A DNA stretch of 46,174 nt from NCBI GenBank assembly GCA_937919015.1, contig CALFPN010000014.1, positions 1 through 46,174 on the forward strand. Reading direction: 5' to 3'. The DNA comes from an uncultured Clostridia bacterium. Lineage in GTDB: Bacteria; Bacillota; Clostridia; Lachnospirales; Anaerotignaceae. This document shows positions 24,498 to 32,907 of the stretch, piece after piece. The notes below the pieces were generated by a model that was not told where the DNA came from, made no database searches, and saw only the letters and a program-made list of their open reading frames with translations. Position 1 is the first letter of the stretch; each line of letters begins with the position of its first letter. The position numbers were made by a program, and so were the translations under genes.

Positions 24498-26606
24498 TCA
24501 AATGTTATACAGCAGTTCGCCGTAGGTGGGGAAAGGCCAGCTGTTTTCATCTACCAGCATTTCCAGTTTGTCCGCAGGCTCTCTCAAATCCTTCATGGCA
24601 GCGAATACATAATCACGACAGAAGATTGCCTGAGATTTGCTGTCACCCTGTAGCTGGTTCGCCTGTTCTGTCACCTCTGTCAGCATTTTCAGACGTTCGT
24701 GGAACAGATTCAGATTTTCCGCAATTTCCTTCATCAGCTCTTCTTCCGCGGAGGCATCCACGCCAATGGCTTTCACTGCTGCAACAGACTTCGCAACCTC
24801 TCCTGCATATTTTACAACAGCAGGTCTGATCTGTCTGGAAGCAATATCGATCATGGTTTTTGCTTCAATATTGATCTGTTTTACATAGTTTTCATATCTG
24901 ATCTCTGCACGAGACTGCAACTCCAATTTATTCAGTACGCCATGTCTGCCAAACAGCTCTACTACCTTATCCTCCAGGAAAGCATCTACCGCATCGATGG
25001 AATTTGTGATATTGGGCAGACCTCTGCGTTTTGCTTCCTGTACCCATTCATCGGAATAACCATTACCATCAAAGATGATACGCTTATGTTCCACATAGGT
25101 TCTGCGAACCAGTTCATGAACAGCCGCACTGAAATCTTCCGCCTGTTCCAATTCATCGGCAAATTTTCTCAGTTCTTCTGCAACAATGGTATTCAGCGCA
25201 AAGTTAGGGCCGGAAATTGAGCCGGAGGAAGGAGGCATACGGAATTCGAATTTATTCCCTGTAAAGGCAAAGGGAGAGGTTCTGTTTCTGTCTGTAGCAT
25301 CCTTTTTCAGGGCAGGCAGTGTATTTACGCCGACACGCATTCTGCCGCCCTGCAGGGAGCTGGTTGCTTCGCCGTGCTCAATCTGGTCGAAGATATCCTG
25401 CAGCTGATCGCCCAGGAAGATGGAAACGATGGCGGGAGGTGCTTCCTGAGAACCCAGACGATGGTCGTTACCGGGGTTGGAAGCAGACAATCTCAGTAGT
25501 TCGGGATATTCGTCCACACCTTTGATGATGGCACTGAGGAATACCAGGAACTGCGCATTTTCATGGGGTGTTTTACCGGGGTCCAGCAGATTCACCCCAT
25601 CATCTGTACCTAAGGACCAGTTATTGTGCTTGCCGCTGCCGTTTACCCCTGCAAAGGGTTTTTCATGGAGCAGACATGCCAGACCATGGTGGCTGGCGAT
25701 TCTTTTCATGGCTTCCATAATCAGCTGGTTGTGGTCTGTTGCCTGATTGCAGTCCTCGAAAATCGGTGCCAGTTCGTGCTGAGCAGGCGCAACTTCGTTG
25801 TGCTGTGTTTTTGCAGGCACACCCAGCTTCCACAGTTCCACATTCAACTCATGCATAAAGCATGCGATTCTCTCTTTGATGCTGCCAAAATAGTGGTCAT
25901 CCATTTCCTGTCCTTTGGGAGGCGCAGCACCAAACAAGGTACGGCCTGCAAAAATCAGGTCTTTTCTCTGCTGATACAATTCTTTGTCAATCAGGAAATA
26001 TTCCTGTTCTGCACCACAGCTGACTGTGATCTTTTTCGCATTATGATTGCCGAACAGGCGCACGATACGCATAGCCTGTCTGCTGACTGCTTCGCAGGAA
26101 CGCAGCAGAGGTGTTTTTTTGTCTAGAGATTCCCCTGTATAGGAATAAAAGGCAGTTGGAATATACAATGTGATGCCGCCGGCATCTTCACGCAGAAATG
26201 CAGGAGAAGTGCAGTCCCATGCAGTATAACCGCGGGCTTCAAATGTAGCACGCAGGCCACCGGAAGGGAAAGAGGATGCATCCGATTCTCCTTTGATCAA
26301 TTCCTTACCGGAAAATTCCATGATAGCTTTGCCGTTGGAGGGCGGTGCCAGAAAGGAATCATGCTTTTCCGCCGTGATCCCTGTCATCGGCTGGAACCAA
26401 TGGGTATAATGTGTTGCACCACGTTCAATGGCCCAGTCTTTCATAGCATTGGCAATGATATCCGCAATTTCGGAATTCAGCATTGCACCCTGTTCGATGG
26501 TGCTTCTCAGTTCTTCGTATACTTTTTTAGGGAGATGCTCACGCATCATAGCATCATTGAATACATTCATCCCGAAGATTTCGGGTACAGAAATCTTTTC
26601 CTTCAT
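24498..26606 (-). CDS. glnN: Glutamine synthetase, type III
   Basis: The 702-residue length and the sequence (opening KISVPEIFGMNVFND; AEQEYFLID; KTQHNEVAPAQHELAPIFED; GVNGSGKHNNWSLGT; RNRTSPFAFTGNKFEFR) identify a type III glutamine synthetase, a dodecamer that makes glutamine from glutamate, ammonium and ATP in the cytoplasm. Type III enzymes are common in Bacteroides and Clostridia and are usually induced under nitrogen limitation. The gene is monocistronic, with its own consensus promoter and a terminator. No glutamine riboswitch was recognised in the leader of about 75 nt. Confidence 0.96.
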   Translation of the reverse strand: MKEKISVPEIFGMNVFNDAMMREHLPKKVYEELRSTIEQGAMLNSEIADIIANAMKDWAIERGATHYTHWFQPMTGITAEKHDSFLAPPSNGKAIMEFSGKELIKGESDASSFPSGGLRATFEARGYTAWDCTSPAFLREDAGGITLYIPTAFYSYTGESLDKKTPLLRSCEAVSRQAMRIVRLFGNHNAKKITVSCGAEQEYFLIDKELYQQRKDLIFAGRTLFGAAPPKGQEMDDHYFGSIKERIACFMHELNVELWKLGVPAKTQHNEVAPAQHELAPIFEDCNQATDHNQLIMEAMKRIASHHGLACLLHEKPFAGVNGSGKHNNWSLGTDDGVNLLDPGKTPHENAQFLVFLSAIIKGVDEYPELLRLSASNPGNDHRLGSQEAPPAIVSIFLGDQLQDIFDQIEHGEATSSLQGGRMRVGVNTLPALKKDATDRNRTSPFAFTGNKFEFRMPPSSGSISGPNFALNTIVAEELRKFADELEQAEDFSAAVHELVRRTYVEHKRIIFDGNGYSDEWVQEAKRRGLPNITNSIDAVDAFLEDKVVELFGRHGVLNKLELQSRAEIRYENYVKQINIEAKTMIDIASRQIRPAVVKYAGEVAKSVAAVKAIGVDASAEEELMKEIAENLNLFHERLKMLTEVTEQANQLQGDSKSQAIFCRDYVFAAMKDLREPADKLEMLVDENSWPFPTYGELLYNI

Positions 26607-26687
26607 ATGTTATTCCTTTCTTTTGTAAAACCTGAACCACTTTATTATGATATGTAATACTGCATTTTTTTGTTCATTTATCCTTTC

Positions 26688-26716
26688 ATTATAGCGGGGC
26701 ATACTTTTCTTTGCAA
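26688..26716 (-). promoter_or_regulatory. Promoter of glnN
   Basis: The minus strand reads TTGCAA (26711-26716), a 17-nt spacer, then TATAAT (26688-26693). Confidence 0.85.
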
Positions 26717-26811
26717 CGATTTTGCCTTTGTCGAATTGGAGAAATCTGAAGACATTTGTCCTTATTTTTAACCAATTCCTACAAAAATAAAAAACCATTC
26801 CTTTTTCAGAA

Positions 26812-26838
26812 AGATGCTGTTAATCGATCAGCGCATCT
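26812..26838. other. Small inverted repeat in the glnN-yheO-type regulator intergenic region
   Basis: AGATGC and GCATCT flank CTG/CAG around an AT-rich centre. It lies between the two divergent promoters and is followed by no good T tract. It may be a regulator site; nothing else between 26717 and 26987 is recognisable. Confidence 0.3.
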
Positions 26839-26987
26839 CCTGCTCCACTTTAGCTTTTTTCCCATTCTCTTTTTCCTCTTTTTTCACCGGTCCTTATCTC
26901 AGCCATCCTGCCTTCCCCGAAAGTTGCTGTGAATGTGCAGAATCCATCCATTACTGAAAAATTTTTCACTCATTTATGGTTTTTCTC

Positions 26988-27029
26988 TTGAAAAACCGTT
27001 TGTCTGTCATGTATACTATTCATAGTATA
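26988..27029 (+). promoter_or_regulatory. Promoter and candidate operator of the YheO-type regulator
   Basis: TTGAAA (26988-26993), an 18-nt spacer and TATACT (27012-27017) form the promoter. The -10 is the left arm of a perfect inverted repeat TATACTAT-TC-ATAGTATA (27012-27029), which looks like an operator that would block RNA polymerase. Confidence 0.65.
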
Positions 27030-27081
27030 AAATCAATTTAAAATATTACTATGCACCTATTTTACTTTCTGGAGGTACATT

Positions 27082-27744
27082 ATGGAAAATGCGATCACCA
27101 TCCTGACCGAAAAGGACAAGGCGATTCTGAATTCTTATCTCCCTGTAGCCGAAGGCACCGCAGAATTTTGGGGAGAAAATTGTGAAGTTGTTATTCATAA
27201 TCTTTCCCGACTGGATGCTTCTGTCATGAAGATCGTCAACGGACATCTTTCCGGCAGGCAGGCAGGCTCTCCCATTTCCGAAGTAACATTGTCTTTCGTC
27301 AACAAAATGCTGGCAAATCCCAATCTGCGCCATGTAACGTATTTTGCAAAAAACAAACGGGGAGAAGCATTCAAGGCCTCTATCTCCGCTATCGAAGGGG
27401 AAAACAGCAATATCATCGGTCTGTTCTGTATCAATTTCTATCTGACTGCTTCTCTATTGTCTTTGCTGCAGAACTTTACCCCCAACACAAAAACAGAAAA
27501 TGATAATATTTCCGAAACCTTTGTGGAAAATGCAGAAGAACTGATGCTGAATGCACTGGAGGAAGCGAAGAAATCTGTATATGACAACCTGTCCATTTCT
27601 TCTTCCAATAAAAACAAGGAAATCGTGTCGATCCTGTATCAGAAAGGTATCTTTAATCTGAAGGATTCCGTTATTACCATTGCAAATCATCTGGGTATTT
27701 CCAAAAACACGGTTTACATGCACATCAGAAATATGAACAAATAA
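27082..27744 (+). CDS. YheO-like PAS / helix-turn-helix transcriptional regulator
   Basis: The 220-residue protein has an N-terminal YheO-type PAS domain (about residues 10-125) and a C-terminal helix-turn-helix (about 165-220) ending in SVITIANHLGISKNTVYMHIRNMNK. This architecture matches the DauR/YheO family, cytoplasmic regulators that often sense small metabolites and act on adjacent metabolic genes. GGAGG lies six bases before the ATG. A perfect palindrome over its own -10 suggests autoregulation. It is divergent from glnN, but nothing shows that it controls glnN. Confidence 0.9.
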   Translation: MENAITILTEKDKAILNSYLPVAEGTAEFWGENCEVVIHNLSRLDASVMKIVNGHLSGRQAGSPISEVTLSFVNKMLANPNLRHVTYFAKNKRGEAFKASISAIEGENSNIIGLFCINFYLTASLLSLLQNFTPNTKTENDNISETFVENAEELMLNALEEAKKSVYDNLSISSSNKNKEIVSILYQKGIFNLKDSVITIANHLGISKNTVYMHIRNMNK

Positions 27745-27754
27745 GTAATCAACG

Positions 27755-27782
27755 AAAAAAGAACCCTCTCGGGTTCTTTTTT
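27755..27782. terminator. Bidirectional terminator (YheO-type regulator / degV)
   Basis: AAAAAAGAACCC-TCTC-GGGTTCTTTTTT is symmetrical and lies between converging stop codons. Confidence 0.92.
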
Positions 27783-28629
27783 AATTTACTTCATAACCGA
27801 TCATCAGACCGCCTCTTTCTGCATAATAGCTGCAAAGGCCTCTGGTGGGCATAGACTCAAATACAACATTTTCATATTTTGCAGAAATCGTTTCTTTCAC
27901 AAGCTCCACGCCCGTGGGATTCTGACAATGGGAAATAATGACTTTACCACCTTTATATCCTTTGCTTTCCATTTCCCGCAAAATGATCCCTGCGCCCTTT
28001 TTCTTGTTTCTGGATTTCGCAATGGGAACGATCTGACCATCTTCACTGACATTTACGATCAGGTGCAGATTCAAAAGATTGGCTGCCATACCAACGATCT
28101 TGGGAACACGACCATTCTTTACCAAATTTTCGATACTATAAAGAACGGCTACCAGCTTCGTATGATTTTTTGCATAATCATCAGACTGTCTGCACACTTC
28201 TTCGAAAGGCAGGCCGGATGCCACCAGCTTATGGATTTTCTGCACCATTAGCGTCAGCTGCATGCCTGCAGACCAGGAATCCAGAATATAAATTTTCTTT
28301 TCAGGACTTTCCTCCAGAACCATCTGCTTTGCCACTTCTGCTGCGTTGTAGCTGCCGGACAGTGTGCTGATAATGGTAACTACATAACATTCATCGGCTT
28401 CGCGGAAATGAGCTGCATATTCTTCCGGACTGGGACAGGCAGAGCTTGTTTTGCCAGCATATGCGTACATTTCATCAATGAATTTGGCCACATCCAGATT
28501 CTCATCATCTACAAATTCTTTCTCCCCCACCATGATCTTCAGGGGCACTTTTTCAAATGCAATGCCATCTGCCAAATTTTCAATAGACATCATGCAGCAA
28601 CTGGAGTCTACCAAAATTTTTTTCTTCAT
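27781..28629 (-). CDS. DegV family fatty-acid-binding protein
   Basis: The 282-residue protein starts MKKKILVDSSCC and has the DegV fold. TSSACPSPEEY and the STLSGSYNAA loop are the usual fatty-acid-binding motifs. In Firmicutes, DegV/FakB proteins present fatty acids to the FakA kinase for phospholipid synthesis. The open frame extends 12 codons further, but GGAGGG lies just before the ATG used here. It is divergent from a TetR gene, and the two promoters are the two strands of the same inverted repeat, so joint regulation is likely. Which fatty acid is bound is unknown. Confidence 0.92.
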   Translation of the reverse strand: MKKKILVDSSCCMMSIENLADGIAFEKVPLKIMVGEKEFVDDENLDVAKFIDEMYAYAGKTSSACPSPEEYAAHFREADECYVVTIISTLSGSYNAAEVAKQMVLEESPEKKIYILDSWSAGMQLTLMVQKIHKLVASGLPFEEVCRQSDDYAKNHTKLVAVLYSIENLVKNGRVPKIVGMAANLLNLHLIVNVSEDGQIVPIAKSRNKKKGAGIILREMESKGYKGGKVIISHCQNPTGVELVKETISAKYENVVFESMPTRGLCSYYAERGGLMIGYEVN

Positions 28630-28687
28630 ATCTATATCCCTCCGCGGAAAAGCTTCATAAAACACATAGTTTCGATTACTACATGTT

Positions 28688-28717
28688 ATTGTACCATTTG
28701 CGAATTTATGTTACAAT
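28688..28717. promoter_or_regulatory. Antiparallel degV and tetR promoters within one inverted repeat
   Basis: Plus strand: TTGTAC (28689-28694), 17 nt, TACAAT (28712-28717). Minus strand: TTGTAA (28711-28716), 17 nt, TACAAT (28688-28693). Both lie in the inverted repeat ATTGTACCAT/ATGTTACAAT (nine of ten positions symmetrical, ten-base centre), a good candidate TetR operator. Confidence 0.7.
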
Positions 28718-28770
28718 TTACAAAACCAGACGAAGTGTCACATTTTGTCGATATTCCAAGGAGGAATCCT

Positions 28771-29331
28771 ATGTATATCAATAAAAAAAGAGTTTCTCTA
28801 CCCGATACCGCAGGGGCTTATCTGGCCTATGCCCTGATGGATCTGATGGAAAAGAAGCCTCTGGAAGAGATCTCTATCACAGAATTAACAAAAAAAGCGG
28901 GGGTCTCCCGCATGAGTTATTACCGCAGCTTTACTTCCAAACAAAACATTTTGGAAGAATATTTGCAGACCATTGTGCGCCGTTTCCGTATCGAAGGGGA
29001 AAAAAGGGGCTATCTGGGAAAAGACCATGGCTATGAGCAACTGCTGTATGCTTTTCGTTTTTTTCGCAACCACAGCCGCTTTGCCCTTTGTCTGCATAAT
29101 GCCAACCTCTCTTCCATCCTGCTGGACGGATTGAATAAATATATGGATCTGTACATGCTGCCGCCCAATGCAGAATTTTCCAGACGCTGTAAAACCTATG
29201 CCTATGCCGGTGCTCTGTATAATCTGTATATCCAATGGTTGAAGAACGATATGCAGGAAAGCGAGGAAAAAATGGCAGAGATCGCCTTCCGCATCATGTT
29301 CCCTCATTCCAAGCTTCCATATGAGAAATAA
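28771..29331 (+). CDS. TetR/AcrR family transcriptional regulator
   Basis: The 186-residue protein has an N-terminal TetR helix-turn-helix (ISITELTKKAGVSRMSYYRSF, about residues 31-51) and an all-helical ligand domain. The frame is open upstream, but the ATG at 28771 is chosen for the AAGGAGG signal and the position of the DNA-binding domain. Its promoter is inside an inverted repeat shared with degV, so it probably represses itself and degV. A lipid-related ligand would fit the DegV partner, but that is inference. Confidence 0.9.
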   Translation: MYINKKRVSLPDTAGAYLAYALMDLMEKKPLEEISITELTKKAGVSRMSYYRSFTSKQNILEEYLQTIVRRFRIEGEKRGYLGKDHGYEQLLYAFRFFRNHSRFALCLHNANLSSILLDGLNKYMDLYMLPPNAEFSRRCKTYAYAGALYNLYIQWLKNDMQESEEKMAEIAFRIMFPHSKLPYEK

Positions 29332-29357
29332 AAAAAGACCCCAAAGGGTCTTTTTTT
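29331..29357. terminator. Bidirectional terminator (tetR / trmD)
   Basis: AAAGACCC-CAAA-GGGTCTTT flanked by A and T runs lies between converging stop codons. Confidence 0.9.
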
Positions 29358-30096
29358 ATTTCTCATAATCAATGCCCTGCTCCTGCAGGAATTTCAGGTC
29401 TTTTTTTGTCAGTTCCGCCGTTTTCAAGAGATCCGGACGTTTTTTTGCCGTACGCAGCAACGCCTGTTCTCTACGCCATTTTGCCACATTTCCGTGATGG
29501 CCGCTCAAAAGCACCTCCGGCACTTCTCTGCCCATAAATACAGGGGGGCGGGTATACTGAGGATATTCCAGAAGACCATCGGAAAAGCTTTCATCCTCGA
29601 AGGATTCCTCTTTGCCCAATACACCTGGCACCAGACGGGACACCGCATCGATGATGGTGATGGCCGCCAGCTCGCCGCCGGTCAGAACAAAGTCACCCAG
29701 AGAGATTTCGTCTGTTACGATCTCTTCGATCAGTCGTTCGTCGATCCCTTCATAGTGGCCGCAAAGGAACACCAGATTCTCCTCCTGCGCCAGTTCTTCC
29801 GCAATACGCTGGGTAAAGGGTCTGCCCTGTGGGGTCATAAAGACTACCCTTGCTCCTTCCGCTCTGGGCATCAGGCTCTGGTAGGCGTCATAAATCGGCT
29901 GTCCCTGCATGACTAAGCCTGCGCCGCCGCCATAGGGATAATCGTCCACATGTTTATGTTTATTCAAGGTAAAATCACGGATATTGACTGCTTCCACAGA
30001 GATATGCCCTTCCTTCTGGGCTCTGCCCATGATGCTGTGGGAAAGGGTCTGTTCGATCATTTCGGGAAATAATGTCAATACAAAAAACTGTTTCAT
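29356..30096 (-). CDS. trmD: tRNA (guanosine(37)-N1)-methyltransferase TrmD
   Basis: The 246-residue SPOUT methyltransferase transfers a methyl group from S-adenosylmethionine to N1 of G37 next to the anticodon, preventing frameshifts. The knot motifs FLCGHYEGIDERL and LGDFVLTGGELAA are intact, and length equals the usual 240-250 residues. Its ATG follows the rimM stop codon with no gap (TAA-ATG), so translation is coupled. It is the last gene of the ylxM-ffh-rpsP-khpA-rimM-trmD cluster. Confidence 0.97.
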   Translation of the reverse strand: MKQFFVLTLFPEMIEQTLSHSIMGRAQKEGHISVEAVNIRDFTLNKHKHVDDYPYGGGAGLVMQGQPIYDAYQSLMPRAEGARVVFMTPQGRPFTQRIAEELAQEENLVFLCGHYEGIDERLIEEIVTDEISLGDFVLTGGELAAITIIDAVSRLVPGVLGKEESFEDESFSDGLLEYPQYTRPPVFMGREVPEVLLSGHHGNVAKWRREQALLRTAKKRPDLLKTAELTKKDLKFLQEQGIDYEK

Positions 30097-30606
30097 TTAT
30101 CTCAGTCCTTCCAGCAGATGTACCGTCATTGTGTTTTCTTTGATATCTACTTTCAGGATGCAGTCCTTGATGGCAGGGATCAGCAGTTCTTTTTTATCTT
30201 CTGCTTTTTTCACTGCATAAACATCATTTGCGCCTGTTTCATAAATGCGAACCAGTTCACCCAGATCTTCCCCTTCGTCTGTTACAACCTTCATACCATA
30301 CAGGTCTCTTGTGTAGTATTCATCCTCTTCCAGAGGGATCGCCACTGCATCGGGAATGAGGATTCTACCGTTTTTATACAGTTCTGCCACATTGATATCA
30401 TCAATTTCCTTCACTGTCAGCAAAATCATGTTTTTCTGATATGCTACTTTTTTGATGTGGAACACTTCCTGTTTATTACGCACTTCCACAATGATCTCTT
30501 TCAGTTTTTCAAAACGTGTAGGGTCCTGTGTGGTGGGGAATACGCGCATGGTGCCGCGGATGCCGTGGGTACCTGTGATTTTACCAATTTCAAAATAGTT
30601 TTCCAT
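30097..30606 (-). CDS. rimM: Ribosome maturation factor RimM
   Basis: The 169-residue protein begins MENYFEIGKITGTHGIRGTMRV, the standard RimM opening, and ends in a PRC-barrel half (YYTRDLYGMKVVTDEGEDLGE). RimM binds ribosomal protein S19 during 30S maturation. The start used is the ATG after GAGGTG, rather than a TTG four codons upstream that would overlap this signal. It is directly coupled to trmD. Confidence 0.96.
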   Translation of the reverse strand: MENYFEIGKITGTHGIRGTMRVFPTTQDPTRFEKLKEIIVEVRNKQEVFHIKKVAYQKNMILLTVKEIDDINVAELYKNGRILIPDAVAIPLEEDEYYTRDLYGMKVVTDEGEDLGELVRIYETGANDVYAVKKAEDKKELLIPAIKDCILKVDIKENTMTVHLLEGLR

Positions 30607-30618
30607 ATTACACCTCAA

Positions 30619-30834
30619 TTATTTTTTCTTCCTCATTTTAAATGCTACCCTCGCTGCCAGCAACAGGAAAAGGATTGCCAGCAACATCATCAATCCTCCC
30701 ACAAAAGATGGAGATACCTGTGTACCAAAAGCTACGACAGCAATGCCCTGTGTTTTCATTGCCAGAACCATTGCACAGGAAAACATACAGACAAGGCTCA
30801 TGATGATACACATAAAGATAAATCCTTTTTTCAT
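30619..30834 (-). CDS. Small membrane protein between khpA and rimM
   Basis: The 71-residue protein has two hydrophobic helices (about residues 4-25 and 45-63) and a basic C-terminal tail RVAFKMRKKK, so both ends probably face the cytoplasm. No family was recognised. AAAGGAG lies before the ATG and the stop is 12 bases before rimM, so it is probably translated with rimM-trmD. A terminator separates it from khpA, making it the first gene of that sub-operon, but I could not place a promoter. The core order rpsP-khpA-rimM-trmD is widespread; an extra membrane gene here is less usual. Confidence 0.65.
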   Translation of the reverse strand: MKKGFIFMCIIMSLVCMFSCAMVLAMKTQGIAVVAFGTQVSPSFVGGLMMLLAILFLLLAARVAFKMRKKK

Positions 30835-30904
30835 TCTGTCTCTCCTTTATTTCAAAAACAAAACTGTTTGTATTTTCAAAGTCAGATTTCAATATTTTTC
30901 AGAT

Positions 30905-30935
30905 AAAAAAGGCGGCAGGACAACTCCCACCGCCT
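30905..30935 (-). terminator. Internal terminator after khpA
   Basis: AGGCGG...CCGCCT with a partly paired interior is followed by TTTTTT on the minus strand, 18 bases after the khpA stop. It may reduce read-through into rimM-trmD. Confidence 0.75.
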
Positions 30936-30952
30936 ATATCGTAGCCTCTTGC

Positions 30953-31183
30953 TTACTGCACGATTTCTACGATGATTTTCTTGTCTTCATGGATACCAGC
31001 AGCCTTCACAACAGTTCTGATCGCTTTCGCGATTCTGCCCTGCTTGCCGATCACTTTACCCATATCCTCAGGAGCAACCTTCAGTTCCAGAACCAAAGCG
31101 CGTTCGTTGTTTGTTTCTGTCACAACTACCTGCTCGGGATGTTCTACAAGTCTTTTTGCAATAACTTCCAAAAGTTCTTTCAT
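30953..31183 (-). CDS. khpA: KH-domain RNA-binding protein KhpA
   Basis: The 76-residue single-KH-domain protein (YlqC) contains the GxxG loop as GKQG in EDMGKVIGKQGRIAKAIRTV. KhpA forms a complex with KhpB (Jag) and binds many transcripts, affecting cell size and division in streptococci. It lies 25 bp after rpsP with GGAGG before the ATG, the standard position of the gene in Firmicutes. Confidence 0.94.
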   Translation of the reverse strand: MKELLEVIAKRLVEHPEQVVVTETNNERALVLELKVAPEDMGKVIGKQGRIAKAIRTVVKAAGIHEDKKIIVEIVQ

Positions 31184-31208
31184 AATCGAGGCCTCCGCTT
31201 ACTCGGAA

Positions 31209-31457
31209 TTATTCAGCGATTACGCCAGCTTTTTTCAGCAGAGCTTTTACTGTATCGGAAGGCTGTGCGCCGTTTGCCAGCCATTTGTTTGCTGCTTCTG
31301 CATCAACCTTCAGAACTACGGGTTCTTTTGTAGGGTCGTAGATACCGATTTCATCGATGGATTTACCATTTCTGGATGTTCTGGAATCTGCTACTACGAT
31401 TCTGTAAAAAGGTGCTTTTTTTGCGCCCAGTCTTTTCAGTCTGATTCTTACTGCCAT
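31209..31457 (-). CDS. rpsP: 30S ribosomal protein S16
   Basis: The 82-residue protein starts MAVRIRLKRLGAKKAPFYRIVVADSR, the invariant S16 opening, and has the usual length. It is a primary 16S rRNA-binding assembly protein of the small subunit. AGGAGG lies before the ATG. It is 87 bp downstream of ffh in the conserved cluster. Confidence 0.98.
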   Translation of the reverse strand: MAVRIRLKRLGAKKAPFYRIVVADSRTSRNGKSIDEIGIYDPTKEPVVLKVDAEAANKWLANGAQPSDTVKALLKKAGVIAE

Positions 31458-31544
31458 GATTTTGTCCTCCTAAAATGTTTAAAAATTGTTTATTGGTTAC
31501 TTGTTTGATTTATCTAATGATTCCTTACGGAATAAAATCCATTT

Positions 31545-32891
31545 TTAGCGGAAGAAGGGCATTTTGCCTTTCTTGCCTTTTGTCATGTTGTTCATCTGCT
31601 TCATCATTTTCTTCATTTCTTCGAACTGTTTCAGCAGACGGTTTACATCCGCAATACTGCGGCCGCAGCCGGCAGCAATACGTTTCTTTCTGGGGCCGTT
31701 CAAAATGGAAGGATTTGCTCTTTCCTCCTTCGTCATGGACTGGATGATGGCTTCTGTTCTTGCCATTTCCTTCTGGGGATCTACGCCGTTCAGCGCATCC
31801 ATGTCCAATTTACCCAGACCGGGGATACCGGGCAGCATACCAAGCAGGTCTTTCAAAGGGCCCATTTTTTTGATCTGCTGCATCTGGGAAAGAAAATCCT
31901 CCAGAGTGAAATCGTTGGCACGCATTTTCCTTGCCATTTCGATAGCTTCCTGTTCATCGATATTGGACTGAACCTTATCGATCAGGGAGAGCACATCGCC
32001 CATGCCAAGAATTCTGGATGCCATTCGGTCGGGATAGAATGGCTCAAGGTCTTCCATCTTTTCGCCCATACCGATATATTTGATGGGTTTGTTTGTTACG
32101 CTTCTGACGGAGAGAGCGGCACCGCCTCGTGCGTCACCATCCAGCTTTGTCAGAATAATACCATCCACACCCAACTGACCGTCAAAGCTTTCCGCAACGG
32201 TTACGGCGTCCTGACCGGTCATGGCGTCTACAACCAGCAGGATTTCCTGAGGTTTGACTGCTGTTTTGATATCCTGCAGTTCCTGCATCAGTTCTTCGTT
32301 GATATGCAGTCGGCCTGCGGTATCGATCAGGATCACGTCATGATGTTTTTCAGCAGCATATTCCAGTGCTTTTTTGGAAATTTCCACAGGGCTGATTTTT
32401 GTACCCATTTCGAATACGGGAATGTTGTAGTTCTTCCCGACCACCTGCAGCTGCTTGATGGCAGCAGGTCTGTAAACGTCACAGGCAACCAAGAGGGGAT
32501 TTCTGCCCTGTTTGCGGAGCTGGCCTGCCAGTTTGCCGCTGGTCGTTGTTTTACCGGCACCCTGCAGCCCTACCATCATGAAGACAGTGGGTGGTTTTCT
32601 GGAAAATGTCAGCTGTGCCTGTGCAGAACCCATCAGGGCAATCAACTCTTCGTTTACGATCTTGATCACCTGCTGACCGGGATTCAGACCCTGCAGCACT
32701 TCCGTACCTACAGCACGTTCTGTTACTTTTTTGATAAAGTCTTTTACGATTTTGAAGTTAACATCGGCCTCCAGAAGTGCGATCTTTACTTCACGCATGG
32801 CAGCCTTTACGTCTGCTTCTGTTAAGACGCCTTTGCTTTTCAGCTGCTTGAATACTTCCTGCAGCTTATTGGAAAGATTTTCAAATGCCAT
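31545..32891 (-). CDS. ffh: Signal recognition particle protein Ffh
   Basis: The 448-residue SRP54 protein has the N domain, the GTPase G domain and a C-terminal methionine-rich M domain that binds 4.5S/6S RNA and signal peptides. GTPase motifs are GLQGAGKTTT (about residues 106-115), DTAGR and TKLDGDARGG. It delivers nascent membrane proteins to FtsY at the membrane. AAAGGAGG overlaps the end of ylxM, 16 bp upstream. The SRP RNA gene itself was not seen in the window. Confidence 0.98.
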   Translation of the reverse strand: MAFENLSNKLQEVFKQLKSKGVLTEADVKAAMREVKIALLEADVNFKIVKDFIKKVTERAVGTEVLQGLNPGQQVIKIVNEELIALMGSAQAQLTFSRKPPTVFMMVGLQGAGKTTTSGKLAGQLRKQGRNPLLVACDVYRPAAIKQLQVVGKNYNIPVFEMGTKISPVEISKKALEYAAEKHHDVILIDTAGRLHINEELMQELQDIKTAVKPQEILLVVDAMTGQDAVTVAESFDGQLGVDGIILTKLDGDARGGAALSVRSVTNKPIKYIGMGEKMEDLEPFYPDRMASRILGMGDVLSLIDKVQSNIDEQEAIEMARKMRANDFTLEDFLSQMQQIKKMGPLKDLLGMLPGIPGLGKLDMDALNGVDPQKEMARTEAIIQSMTKEERANPSILNGPRKKRIAAGCGRSIADVNRLLKQFEEMKKMMKQMNNMTKGKKGKMPFFR

Positions 32892-32907
32892 GGATCGCTA
32901 CCTCCTT

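Noticed and set aside
26607..26687. Glutamine riboswitch before glnN
   Set aside because: The leader is only about 75 nt and shows no conserved glutamine-aptamer features that I recognise.
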